DNA of 64,000 nucleotides from CAMREV01 sp051656125. Lineage in GTDB: Bacteria; Bacillota_I; Bacilli_A; Mycoplasmatales; Mycoplasmoidaceae. The notes under the pieces are model-generated. The model was not told the origin of the DNA. It searched no databases and saw nothing but the letters and a program-made list of their open reading frames with translations. This document shows positions 21,058-31,347 of the stretch, piece after piece. A program made the translations under genes and the position numbers. Position 1 is the stretch's first letter. The number at the start of each line of letters is the position of its first letter. The stretch lies in NCBI GenBank assembly GCA_051656125.1, contig JBOGBH010000012.1, positions 198,668 through 262,667 on the forward strand, given 5' to 3'.

Positions 21058-23283
21058 TTATTTACCAATTACCCTTGGATCTAATGAATCATTAAATGCA
21101 TTAGCAATTATTTGAGCACATAAAGTAATGATTACAATTATCAGTGTTGGGGCTAATAATAAATGAACATAACCTGTTTGTCTTGCAGTTTCAATCATTG
21201 TACCTAAACTAGCATCTGTTGGTGCTTTTAATCCTAAAAATACTAGTGAAGTTTCAAAGAAAATTATTTTTGGTATTTGGTTTACAAATCTAACCATTAA
21301 CTTACCTGAAATATTTGGTAATAAATGAGTAAATATTAATCTTGTTCTATTTGCCCCTAAAGTTTTTGATGCATTAATAAAATCAGCATCTTTATATTTT
21401 AAAACAAATATTCTTGCAGTTGTAGCTGGTCAAATTCAGCTTGTAAATATTAAAGCTCCAGCAATAGTACCCATCGATAATCCGCCACCAGAGAATGCAA
21501 GAGTAATAACTAAAATTCAAACAATTGTAGGAACACCTGAAATAAGTTCAACTACTCTCATCATAAATGTATCAACTGGTTTACCAGCATTAAATCCTGC
21601 AATAGCTCCATATATAGAACCAATTATTGTAGAAACTAATGAAACTAATAGTGCAATGAATAATGAATTTGATGTACTAATTCATAGCATATTCATTCAG
21701 TCTCTACCTTGTGGACCTGTTCCAAAAAATGGATAATAGTTTGCTAGCAGTGGAAGTTTGTATGGGTTAAATGTAACTTCATATAGACCATCACCCATTT
21801 CATTTCAAATTAAATTACCTTCTCCTCCTAATGCAGTATATCATGCGTCAAATCTCTCCTGAGACATTATTTGCGTTGTAGTACCATCTATTCCTAATCA
21901 AGGAATTCTTGGAGGTAAGAAACTAATAATGTCTTTAAGTTCTGAAGTTAGAGGAGCATTAATTGATGGACCAAAAATAGGAACAAATATAGAAGTTAAT
22001 ATTATTAAAATAAGAACAATTGAGCAAAATACTGCAAACTTATTTGTAATAAATCTTTTATAAATATCAGTCAATTGACTTTGTGGTTTACCTAAAACTT
22101 CGTTGTTATTTAATGAATTTGAATCAATTCTTTTAAACAATTTTTTATCAAATTCTTGAATGTCATCACAAATTACTTCAGGTTTTGCAAAATTTAAATT
22201 ATATTTAACTTCTTTCTTTGGAATAACTGCACTTTTTAATTTTTTCTTTTCAGCAATAATTTGAATTGGAGCATTGTATGAAACATCTTTTTTTCTTGCA
22301 AAATATGATTTAATTTGTTCAAGATATGAAGTACCTGATTTTTCAGCTAACTTTATTCTTGGATCTATAACTGTACTTAATGCATCAAAAACTATTTGTA
22401 ACAAGAAATAAATACCTGAATAAAATAATGCAGAAAATAATACGATGTAATATTCATTTGTTTGAACAGCATTTATAACTAATACTGCAGTACCTGGTAC
22501 ATTAAAGAATTTTTCAATAATAATAGAACCAGAAATAATTAAAAGTAATGATGGTAATAATGAATATAAAATTGGAATTGATGCATTTCTAAATGCATGT
22601 TTAAATACAACAAATTTAAAACTCATACCTTTTGATAATGCAGTTTTAATATATTCTTGTTTAAAAATTTCTACCAATTCATTTCTGGTAAAGTAAACAG
22701 TGGCTGAGACAGAAGTCATTACCATTGAAGTTATTGGAATAATTAATGATAAAAGCATTCTTCCAACTGTGAAATCACTACTCCCTGGTACTACAACATT
22801 GGTTGGTAGTCCTAAAGCTCCAGCAAATTGAATTAAATATAATGCTAGAACAAATGAAGGAATAGACATGAAAAGAACAGAAAACACATTTATGACTGTG
22901 TCTTGTCATTTTCCTCTATTGTATGCAGCAATTGTTCCAAATGTTACACCTAAAACAGCTGAAATAAGAAATGCTGGCAATGCTATAAGTAATGTATATT
23001 TAACTGGTTCAATAAATTCGTTAACAACATTCCCAGAGTTTCTAAAAATTATACCAAATTCACCATTTGTAAATAGTCTTCCTCAAAAATTAAAATACTG
23101 GACCAAAGGATTATCTAACAAACCCAGTGCTCTTAGCCTAGCTAAGAAAGCTTCATCTGTCTCATTCAATGCTTTTTCAATTGGATAACCAGGGATTAAT
23201 TGCATAAGAAAGAATAATATTGTTAAAAGTACAATAAGTGTAATTAATGTATATAAAATTCTTTTTAGTACATATTTAAACAT
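21058..23283 (-). CDS. oppBC: Fused oligopeptide permease OppB-OppC
   Basis: One uninterrupted 741-codon frame encodes both permeases. Residues 1-310 are OppB: a V-L-K-R-I-L-Y-T start, six membrane segments, the EAA-loop region and V-I-D-P-R-I-K-L. Residues 405-741 are OppC: I-Y-K-R-F-I-T-N-K-F, then membrane segments, K-T-L-G-A-N-R and final N-D-S-L-D-P-R-V-I-G-K. The joining segment of about 95 residues is charged and has no stop codon and no Met, so a separate ATG start for OppC is absent. OppB and OppC normally form a heterodimeric channel from two genes. TGA codons encode Trp throughout. Confidence 0.88.
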
Positions 23284-23305
23284 TTTTTCTCCCTAATTTT
23301 ATGTT

Positions 23306-25828
23306 TTATTTTTTTTGAAATTGTTTTTTTCAATTTTCTCTATAAAAATCTAATGTTCTTCTTAAATAACCTATCTTTTCATTATTAGCTGCAGTTTCTC
23401 AATATGTATCTTTATCAACAAAACCATTTTTATCTGTTCCAATATTTGTTAAAGGTAAATCATCACTTGATCTAAAATTACCAAATGGAACTAAAGATTG
23501 TTGAAATGTAGCACTGTTATCTGGTAAAGCTAATGCTGATAATGAATATCAATCAATCGATTGATTAATAGCATTTCTAATTTTTCAACTATTACCTTCT
23601 TTACCTAAATTGAAATCACTAACAATTGCTTTTTCATACTGAGGTGAAACTAAATTTTTAATTTTTTTATTACCATTAGAATCTAGAACAGGTTCTAAGA
23701 AATCATCAACAATATAAATATTAGTATTGTATGGTATTAAATCTGATCTTGCATTAATAGAAACTCCTTCAGTTCTAAATGAAGTTTTAAAATTTTTATA
23801 TGCTTCTGAAATTAATGCAGAAGGAATATCTGATTTATCTATTTCCCCAGTTTTAAATTGTTCATAAGTCACTTGAGGAGAATAAGCTCCAGCATATTTC
23901 ATTACAACATTTTTAATTTTTGGATTTTCTCCAAATGGATTATTAGTTAAAGGGTGATCATTAGAATTTAAAACATCAAAATATTCTTGATTAATTGAAA
24001 ATTGAATGTCCTGTTCAGAAACATTTTTTACATAATAAGGACCAGCAGATCATCAAGAAGTATAATTTCCAATTCTTTCACCTGCGCCATATAAAGTGTT
24101 AAAGTCAATATTACTTGGAATAAATTCACCTTTATCATTAAATAATGAATCATTTGATGGAATATCAAAAATTGCTTTAACTTTATCATTTAGAATAGGA
24201 ATTGGTTGAAAGTATTGCTTAGATAATATATCTAAAAAATTTATATTAGGTCTTGTTAGAAAAAACTCAATAGTATTTTCATCACTTAATCTAGGTATGT
24301 AATTGCCTTTATTATCTATTTCATAAAAACTAGGATTTTCATCAATAGTTTTTTGAACATCTATATTCATTAAATCTAAATAATATCCATTAGTATTAAT
24401 TCCAAGATTTACAGAAAGCACATATCCCATAAAACCTCAAAAATAATCTTGAGCTTGCAATTTACCTTTTTCTTCACCATTATGATCTAATCAAGGGAAA
24501 GTAGAATTAACTGTGAACTTAATACTATTTGAAGTAGTCAAAGCTTGCTTGTATTGCTCATTTATTTCTATTTCATTATTTTCTAAATTTTTTCTCTCTA
24601 AACTATATGGATTTAATACTCCATTATTAAAAAATTCTATTTTTGAAGCCCCACTCATAAAGAATGAATGTTCTGGTGGTATTCATGAACCTTCTCCCTG
24701 TTCGTTTTCTTCAAATTTTCAATCACCAACTATTTTTCAATCTACTAATCCATTAAATACTGATTGAAAAAACATATTATTACTATCAGCATTAAATGAA
24801 GGGTTGTAAGGAGTTCTATTAGTTGCAAATGGATCATTTGGTGTTCATCATCTAAATAAATTGCCATCATTTGATGTTTCGCCTTTAATGTAATGTCAAT
24901 CTCTGAAGTTCAGGCCAGAATATTCATTTGTTGGTGTCTTGTAACCTTCTCTAGTTAAATGTCTAATAGTAGTAGTTGGTCCATTAGCTATTCAAGGTAA
25001 ACCAGAACTTTGATGATCCATTCAATTTATTAATCCAGCAGCTAATGGTTCTTTAGTATCAACACTATTTAAATCAGCTCATAAAGTAATTGCATTTGAT
25101 AAAGCTGTTCTAGCTCCAGTTTTTGAAGCCGTAGAATCATTAGCAAAAACTTTTTTATCTAAAGCTATTAAATCATCATAGCTTTGAAATAAACTATTTT
25201 CTGGAATAGGATTTGCATTGATTGGATAAAAAGAATTTTGTAAATGATTTTTTAAAGATGTGCCTCATTGACTTGCCATAAAAATTGAATTAAGTGGTCC
25301 ATATTCTTCAGAATCTTCAGGAATATTTCCATTTTCGCCAGAAGTTAAATATTTATATAAAGAAGGTCAAAGATTTGGAGTTTGATAATTAGTTTCAAAG
25401 TGTAATCCAACTCAAGTACCAATATTGTGGTAATCAGGAGATCAAAACATACTAACCATTTCAGCATTTTTATTTCTAAAAGCAGAATCTACAGTTTGGT
25501 TAGTTCGAGGAATTAATTCAAAACCCAATCTACTATCTAAAGCTTTTAATGCTTTATCAAATTCTACAAATCAAGAAAGCATTGAAGGGGTATATTGGGC
25601 AGTTTGAGTAAGTGTATAAAACTTAAAGATTAGTTTTTCATCTTGAATCGTTTCATCTAAAGCTGACTTTAATACTCCTTTTTGTTCCTTTGTTATCTCA
25701 TCATCGATTATGTATCTACTATCAACACTATTGGGTTTAGGAAATATATTTAAAAAAGTTAAAGCTATGAATGGAGATGAAACAAGAATCAAAACTAATG
25801 AGTTTATCATTATTTTTTTCAATCTCAT
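23306..25828 (-). CDS. oppA: Oligopeptide-binding protein OppA-like (SBP family 5)
   Basis: An 840-residue extracytoplasmic substrate-binding protein at the head of the opp operon. The N-terminus (M-R-L-K-K-I, then a hydrophobic stretch to about residue 28) is a signal peptide or membrane anchor; no lipobox cysteine follows, unlike most mycoplasma OppA lipoproteins. The family assignment rests on length, repeated aromatic- and Asn-rich periplasmic-type sequence and position directly before oppBC (22 bases). About fifteen TGA codons are read as Trp. The start is ATG 25828 behind AAAAAGG. Confidence 0.78.
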
Positions 25829-25857
25829 GATATACCTTTTTAATAAAATATAAATTA

Positions 25858-25863
25858 ATTATA
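25858..25863 (-). promoter_or_regulatory. Likely -10 box of the opp operon
   Basis: On the minus strand this reads TATAAT, 30 bases before the oppA start. It lies in the 151-base divergent spacer shared with the acidic-protein gene. No clear -35 element is visible. Confidence 0.4.
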
Positions 25864-25979
25864 ACAATTTAATAAGATTTATAATCATAAATATATTATT
25901 GATTTTAGTGTTTACATAGTACAAAAATATAGTAAAATAAATATATAATACATGTTTTTCGAAACAAATGGAGATACAA

Positions 25980-26861
25980 ATGAATAGAAAAGGAAAAAAA
26001 GAACTTCTTAATAATTGACAGAACATGTCAATTGAAGAAAGAGAGAATAAGCTTGCTGAACTTGAATCTAGTTTATCAGAGAAAAAGTTTAGAAAAATAG
26101 TAAACTCTATACAAAAAATTGAAAATAGTTTAAAAGACGATTCATCTAGTAACTTTCAATCAAGTGAAGTTGAACTAGAAGATTCATCTAACAAAAACGA
26201 TGAACAATCTTTTGAAAATGAAAATTCTAATGAAAACTATGAAGAAGAAAGCCATGAAGATATTTCTTCTAGTGAAGAAGAAAAACATGAAGATATTTCT
26301 TCAAATGATGAATATGATAAAGAAGATAATTTTTTTGAAGCATCAATTGATGATAACTTAGATAATGACTCATCATTTGAAGATGATATATTAAATGAAG
26401 AAGATGATAGCTCTAATGATGAAGATGAAGAATTAAATCAAAATTGAGTTATTGATGAAGAAGAATTAAGTGTTGAAACTAATTTTGATGATAATATAGG
26501 TTTAAATGATCAAATGTTTGAATCAGAAATGAGCAAAGAATACGTTCCAGTAGATTTTAGTTCAATAAAAATGGATTCTAAAAAAGAACAAATTGGAAGT
26601 AGTGAAAGAGCTTGAAATAAAAACAAAGATATTATTTATAGTCAAGAAGAATTAATCTATAGATTATCAAATTCAACAAACATTAATGATGAAGAATATA
26701 GAATGTTATTAATAAGTGCTCAAAAGAAAATTGAATTTATTCAATTATTAATTGAAAAATCAAGAGTTAAAAATGCTGCTTATAGTTATGACTTCTTAAA
26801 CTCAATGTGTTGAAGAGTTGATAAAGCACTAAAAACATTCTTAGCTGCTAACAAAAGATAA
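25980..26861 (+). CDS. Acidic low-complexity hypothetical protein
   Basis: A 293-residue protein. After a basic head (M-N-R-K-G-K-K-E-L-L) and a helical region to about residue 60, residues 60-165 are dominated by Ser, Glu, Asp and Asn. This stretch includes repeated H-E-D-I-S-S units (twice, around residues 92-105). The C-terminal 90 residues look folded, with E-E-L-I-Y-R-L-S and a final K-T-F-L-A-A-N-K-R. The Trp codons are TGA. The ATG at 25980 follows GGAG. Acidic disordered stretches like this occur in adhesion-organelle and cytoskeletal proteins of mycoplasmas, but no homology is recognised. It is monocistronic with its own terminator. Confidence 0.7.
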
Positions 26862-26865
26862 AATA

Positions 26866-26910
26866 TAAAATTAATAAAAAAAACAATGTTGTTTTTTTTT
26901 ATTAATTTTA
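26866..26910 (+). terminator. Terminator after the acidic-protein gene
   Basis: A long A/T stem (TAAAATTAAT then A8CAA, pairing with TTGT9 then ATTAATTTTA) closes around a two-base loop and includes a long T run. It lies between the acidic-protein stop and the degV ribosome site. Confidence 0.6.
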
Positions 26911-26929
26911 CGAAAAAGGGAACATCAAA

Positions 26930-27826
26930 ATGGAAAATAAAATTAAAAAAATTGCATTTGTTGTAGATGGTAGTTCTACTCTAACAGAAGATGAAATTAA
27001 AAAAAATAATATAACTAGAATAACATTTAAAATAACTGAGAATGATACAAAAAGTTATAATGATTTGCCAGAAGAAATCAATTATGAAAAAATTGATGAG
27101 CATCATAGAACAAACAACTTTTTAAAAACTTCTTGTAGTGCTCTTGGTGAAGTAATGACTGTTATTGATAAACTTCTTTTAACAAATGATTTTGTTTTAA
27201 TTTACACAATCAACAAAACTTTATCTTCACAATATGATTCAATTAAAAGTCTTGAAAAAGAGGACGAATATAAAGGGAAGATTTATGTTATTGACACTCG
27301 TGCTCAATGTTATGGACTTGAATATATTTTATTAGAAAGTAAGAAAATGATTGAAAGTGGCAAAAGTGTTGAAGAAGTAATTAAATATGCTGAAGAAGCA
27401 AGTGATTATATCCATACTTCTTTTGTTTCTGAATCATCTAAACCTGCTACAGCTAGTGGTAGAATGTCAAAATTAATTCTTGGTAAAATGTTAGATAAAG
27501 CAAAATTAGTTCCTATATTAAATATGAATGATAAGATTGGCCTAAATTCAATTGCTAAAAAATATAATAAAGCATTAGAAAAAATGGTTGAAAAAATGTT
27601 AGATAGCATTAAAGAATCAGATGGAAAAATTAAATTTATTTCTGTTTTCACTTCTTTATGTTCTGAAGATAAAAAAGAATTTTTTATACAAGAAGTTGTT
27701 AAACAATTTAAAATAAATAAAAGTGAAATAATATTAAAAAAAGTTCCATTAATCATTTTCTGTAACACAGGTAAAAATTCATTTGGGATTGCAGTTGGCA
27801 TCGATAAAAAATTTAAGAATAGTTAA
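26930..27826 (+). CDS. DegV family fatty-acid-binding protein (FakB type)
   Basis: A 298-residue DegV protein. F-V-V-D-G-S-S-T-L near residue 10 and S-C-S-A-L-G-E near 67 are the fatty-acid carboxylate-binding loops. A-T-A-S-G-R-M-S-K-L follows near residue 180, with a glycine-rich end. DegV proteins carry a fatty acid in a buried tunnel and present it to FakA for phosphorylation, which matters in mollicutes because they take up host fatty acids. FakA is encoded at 7233 in this window, but pairing with this protein is inference. A hairpin terminator begins at its 3' end. Confidence 0.9.
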   Translation: MENKIKKIAFVVDGSSTLTEDEIKKNNITRITFKITENDTKSYNDLPEEINYEKIDEHHRTNNFLKTSCSALGEVMTVIDKLLLTNDFVLIYTINKTLSSQYDSIKSLEKEDEYKGKIYVIDTRAQCYGLEYILLESKKMIESGKSVEEVIKYAEEASDYIHTSFVSESSKPATASGRMSKLILGKMLDKAKLVPILNMNDKIGLNSIAKKYNKALEKMVEKMLDSIKESDGKIKFISVFTSLCSEDKKEFFIQEVVKQFKINKSEIILKKVPLIIFCNTGKNSFGIAVGIDKKFKNS

Positions 27827-27840
27827 TTCTTAAATTTTTT
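27806..27840. terminator. Bidirectional terminator after degV
   Basis: A perfect 15-bp inverted repeat (AAAAAATTTAAGAAT / ATTCTTAAATTTTTT) with loop AGTTA overlaps the degV stop and abuts the stop of the convergent small gene at 27841. A/T tails suit termination in both directions. Confidence 0.75.
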
Positions 27841-28080
27841 TTATATCAATGTATAGTTCTTCAAAATAATACTATTACTATTTGAGAAATCAATAAAGCC
27901 ATTAATACCAATTATGATTCCTAAGCTTATCTCATTAAATAAATTATTATTATTTTCATCAATGATAATTTTTGCAATACTTGTTTTTTTATTAGCTGAG
28001 TTTATTTCCATTTCTATATACTTTTGATTTTTCATATTTTCAATATGAGTTATCAAACCAATTAATGCTACAAAATTCAT
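27841..28080 (-). CDS. Small OB-fold-like (SSB/PriB-like) protein
   Basis: A 79-residue protein. The start is placed at ATG 28080, which has AAAGGAG upstream; a longer in-frame reading adds 13 residues without a ribosome site. M-N-F-V-A-L-I-G-L-I-T, then Y-I-E-M-E-I-N-S-A and later G-I-I-I-G-I-N-G-F-I-D give the alternating beta pattern and glycine spacing of a single OB fold. That resembles primosomal PriB or a trimmed SSB. It lacks the acidic SSB tail. Binding to single-stranded DNA or RNA is only inferred. Confidence 0.5.
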   Translation of the reverse strand: MNFVALIGLITHIENMKNQKYIEMEINSANKKTSIAKIIIDENNNNLFNEISLGIIIGINGFIDFSNSNSIILKNYTLI

Positions 28081-28165
28081 TTGTGCTCCTTTATTTTTAT
28101 ACATAAATAAATATAGCAAAGCAATAAAAAAATACTCATTATTTGAGTACTAATTTATATCAAAA

Positions 28166-28510
28166 TTATTTTAGCAAGAAAGCAATTGCAATGCAATAAA
28201 TTTCAGAATGTGTAATGCTTAAAGCCACATTTTCAAAATTGCTACAATATGGCTTTCCATTATCATCATTTAAAATTTCAATATTAATAAATAAAATATT
28301 TTTGTTATTTAACGCTTTATAAACAGCTTCTTTAGCTGCTCATCTTGAAGCAACAAAAGAAATTTTTAAATCTTCACTTATTAGTGAATCAAATATATCT
28401 TTTTCTTTGGTAGAAAGAATCTTATTTAAAAAAGAATGATTATTTAAATCTATTCTATTTTTTGAGATCATATCTATTCCCAAATTAGCAATATTATTTT
28501 TATTTATCAT
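28166..28510 (-). CDS. acpS: Holo-[acyl-carrier-protein] synthase
   Basis: A 114-residue 4'-phosphopantetheinyl transferase that moves phosphopantetheine from CoA to apo-ACP. N-L-G-I-D-M-I (Mg-binding Asp) lies at the N-terminus. R-W-A-A-K-E-A-V-Y-K-A-L (W-x-x-K-E-A) is in the middle, and L-S-I-T-H-S-E-I-Y near the end. The Trp of W-A-A-K-E-A is TGA, which hides this gene from standard-code scans. The start ATG 28510 lies inside the 3' end of gpsB, so the two are coupled. Confidence 0.9.
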
Positions 28511-28844
28511 TCTTTGTGTTAGTGTAAGTTGCTTTTCATAAAGACAAGTCTTTAATTATTTTTTGGTTTTTATATCCATCTTCTTTTAATTCAGAAAGTT
28601 CATGCTCAGCAACAAATCTTTTGTTTTCAATTTCTTCTAATTGTTTTCTAAGAGCTATGTTTTCTGACTCTAAATTTTTTCTGATGTTATAAGCATTCTC
28701 ATTTTCATTTTCAAGATATTTTATATATGATAAAACTGTATCAAAAAAAACATCAACTTGATAAGCATCATAACCAGCTTTCAAATCTTTTCTAAATTTT
28801 TTATTAAGAATTTCTTCTCTCATATTTTTTATTTTATAATTCAT
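28500..28844 (-). CDS. gpsB: DivIVA/GpsB-domain cell-division protein
   Basis: A 114-residue protein. F-R-K-D-L-K-A-G-Y-D-A-Y-Q-V-D-V-F-F-D is the membrane-curvature-sensing DivIVA/GpsB N-terminal motif (about residues 17-35). A coiled coil follows, from Y-L-E-N-E-N to about residue 95. The final 12 residues follow a TGA read as Trp. In walled relatives GpsB coordinates division and cell-wall synthesis; in a wall-less mollicute only a division or polarity role is plausible. It is divergent from rnhC and overlaps acpS by 11 bases. Confidence 0.8.
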
Positions 28845-28888
28845 AATTTTAAACCATCATATTATAATTATATAATAATTGGAGTTTT

Positions 28889-29749
28889 ATGAGTAGTTCA
28901 TTTTCTAAAAAAATAGATAAAAAACAGATTGATCTTATTTTAAAATATATGAGTTCTCATTTGAAGGAAAATAATAACGAAAACATATTATATTTTTTTT
29001 CAACAAAGAAATATAAAATGACAATTTATAAAACAAGTACCCTTTTAATACAAGGAAGTGACTATGATAATATTTTAAAAATGTTAAATATTAAAAATGA
29101 AAATAATAGATCAAATGATCATGCAAATAGAGAAATTACTATAGGTACTGATGAGTCAGGTAATGGAGACTTATTTGGAGGAGTATCATTTGCTGCAGTT
29201 AAGATTCCAAAAGAGAATAGAGATAAATTGATTGAAATTGGTGTAGACGATTCAAAAAAACTTACTGATTCTTTCATGAAAAAGGTTTATCCTCAGGTGC
29301 TAAATTTAACTATTAATGAAATATATGATATTGAACCAAAAAAATATAATGAGTTATATAAGAAATATGAAAATGTTAATACAATAAAAACATTAGGTCA
29401 TAATAAAGTTATCAAAAAAATATATCAAGAAAATGATGTTGTTGTTATCGATCAATATACAAATTTAAATCGATTTAATGAGCAAATGAAAATTATAAAT
29501 GAAAAATTAAATTATGAAATGCATTTAGAAACAAAAGCTGAATCTAAATATCTTGAAGTAGCTTGTGCTTCAATTTTAGCAAGAGTTAGCTTCTTAAAAC
29601 AAATAGAAAAAATTGAAAAAGATTTAACGATAAAAATTCCATTGGGTTCGGTAACATCAGTTGTTAAACCTTGCTTATTATTTTTAAAAGAAAATAATGT
29701 AGTATTAAATAAATATATTAAAGAACACTTTAAAACAAATAAGGAATAG
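28889..29749 (+). CDS. rnhC: Ribonuclease HIII
   Basis: A 286-residue endonuclease that cuts RNA in RNA-DNA hybrids. An N-terminal TBP-like substrate-binding domain (about residues 1-80) precedes I-G-T-D-E-S-G-N-G-D-L-F-G-G, the metal-binding active-site motif of RNase HIII. V-D-D-S-K-K-L-T and E-V-A-C-A-S-I-L-A-R-V are further family signatures. The ATG at 28889 follows GGAG. The stop is two bases before the HIT gene start, so the two are co-transcribed. Confidence 0.93.
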   Translation: MSSSFSKKIDKKQIDLILKYMSSHLKENNNENILYFFSTKKYKMTIYKTSTLLIQGSDYDNILKMLNIKNENNRSNDHANREITIGTDESGNGDLFGGVSFAAVKIPKENRDKLIEIGVDDSKKLTDSFMKKVYPQVLNLTINEIYDIEPKKYNELYKKYENVNTIKTLGHNKVIKKIYQENDVVVIDQYTNLNRFNEQMKIINEKLNYEMHLETKAESKYLEVACASILARVSFLKQIEKIEKDLTIKIPLGSVTSVVKPCLLFLKENNVVLNKYIKEHFKTNKE

Positions 29750-29751
29750 CT

Positions 29752-30171
29752 ATGAGTGAATGTTTATTTTGTAAGATTATAAATAAGGAAATACCTGCGA
29801 AGATTGTTTATGAAGATGAAATGACAATGTGCATTTTAGATATAGACCCAATTTCTGATGGTCATTGTATTGTAATGCCTAAAAAGCATTATGAGTATTT
29901 TAGTGTTTGTGATGATGATTGTTTAACAGCTGTTACAAATACATCAAAAAAGGTGGCTAATATTATTAATAAATCATCACTTGGAAATGATGGAATAAAT
30001 TATTTAGTAAATGAGAAAGCAAATGCTGGACAAGAAATTATGCATTTACATATGCACTTAATTCCTAAGTTTAAAAAAGATGAAGGATTTGATGTTTCTA
30101 TAAAAAGAAATAATAAAAAAACAATTGATGAGAGTTATTCTATTCTCATTCATCAATTGTCTTTTAAATAA
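29752..30171 (+). CDS. HIT-family nucleotide hydrolase (Hint-like)
   Basis: A 139-residue protein. C-L-F-C-K-I-I-N-K-E-I-P is the typical N-terminus, Y-E-D-E is in the nucleotide pocket, and M-H-L-H-M-H-L-I-P-K is the histidine triad. Such proteins hydrolyse AMP-lysine, aminoacyl-AMP and other nucleoside phosphoramidates. It forms a two-gene unit with rnhC. Its last 37 bases overlap the 3' end of a convergent membrane-protein gene. Confidence 0.92.
   Translation: MSECLFCKIINKEIPAKIVYEDEMTMCILDIDPISDGHCIVMPKKHYEYFSVCDDDCLTAVTNTSKKVANIINKSSLGNDGINYLVNEKANAGQEIMHLHMHLIPKFKKDEGFDVSIKRNNKKTIDESYSILIHQLSFK
30118..30166. terminator. Terminator-like hairpin inside overlapping 3' ends
   Basis: AAACAATTGATGAGAG is followed after a short loop by CTCATTCATCAATTG and TCTTTT, an imperfect stem. 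It lies wholly within the coding ends of the convergent HIT and membrane-protein genes, so both genes seem to end in a shared coding terminator. Confidence 0.45.
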
Positions 30172-30626
30172 TCATCACGCAATCTGTTCTGATAAGGAAC
30201 AAATTCTTCTGTTCTATATGAAACGTTATTACTATAATTTGTTTCGTCCTTGATATAAGTATCTGTTCTAAAAGAAATACTGTTTCTTATAGCTGGATCA
30301 ATATATCTTTGTTCTTGATTTTTACCAAAAAAGAATAATCTTTTTTTATCTTTAACTCTTAATATAATTATTACTAATCAAAATATAAGAAAAAGAAAAA
30401 TTGAACCAAATAATACTGATAATACACCAATTCATCAATCAATTGGAGCAATATTTAGTATTCCTGTAGATCTAGAAGCTTGATTTGTAGCAATTTCTAA
30501 AGTAGCATTTTTTATAAATTCAGAATTTAAAACTCAATCAATAGCAAAATAAAAAGATATTACTAAAGACAATAAGAAAATAATTAAAACCAAACTTTTA
30601 AAAATAAAATTCTTCTGTCTATTCAT
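30135..30626 (-). CDS. Hypothetical protein with two membrane segments
   Basis: A 163-residue protein with two membrane helices (about residues 9-33 and 62-90) separated by a short outside loop. A soluble C-terminal tail is rich in Arg, Asp, Tyr and Asn. It depends on TGA as Trp (I-D-W-W-I-G in the loop, N-W-W near the end). The start is ATG 30626 after AGGATAT. It converges on the HIT gene and overlaps it. No family is recognised. Confidence 0.62.
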
Positions 30627-30681
30627 AATATCCTCATTTATTTAATTATAAGAAATTAAAAATGAAAGTCAAATAATTAAA

Positions 30682-31347
30682 TTAACTATTTATTTCTATT
30701 TTTACACCAGGACCCATTGTAGATGAAACTGAAATATTTTGAATATAAGTTCCCTTTACAGTTGAAGGTCTTTTAGATTTTAAGAAAGCTAATAAGAATT
30801 CGATATTTTCTTGAACCTTTTTCATGTCTCCAGAAGATTTTCCAACTAACATATGAATATTTCCATATGAGTCTGTTCTATATTGAGAAACACCTTTTTG
30901 GAATTCAGCAATAGTTTTCTTTAAATCAGTAGTAACATTACCAATTTTTGGATTAGGCATTAAACCTCTTGGTCCTAGCACTTTACCTAATTTACTTAAT
31001 TGAGGCATCATTTTTGGCGTAGTAATAATTAGGTCGAAATCAATTCAACCAGAAGAGATTTTATCAATTGTGTCTTTTCCACCAGTAAAGTCAACATTGT
31101 ATGCTTTTGCATCTTTTTCAGTTAATCCATCATCTAAAACTAAGATTCTATCTTTTTTACCAAAGAAATTTGGTAAAGTAATTGTTCCTCTTAATTGTTG
31201 TTCAGCTTTTGAAGTATCTAAATTTAATTTAACCGCAATATCAATTGAAGAGTCAAATTTAGTTTTAGAATTATCTTTAACTATTTTTAAAGCTTCATCA
31301 ATTTTATAAGATTTTGTTTTATCAAAGTTATATTTTTTAGCAGCCAT
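30682..31347 (-). CDS. rplA: 50S ribosomal protein L1
   Basis: A 221-residue ribosomal protein with the L1 signature L-G-P-R-G-L-M-P-N-P-K-I-G near residue 122 and the C-terminal S-S-T-M-G-P-G-V-K-I. L1 forms the mobile stalk near the ribosomal E site and in many bacteria represses its own operon. The start forms TAATG with the rplK stop, behind AAAGGAG. One TGA codon encodes Trp near residue 101. Confidence 0.96.

Noticed and set aside
22868..23188. Plus-strand frame of 106 codons
   Set aside because: Antisense shadow of the OppB half of oppBC.
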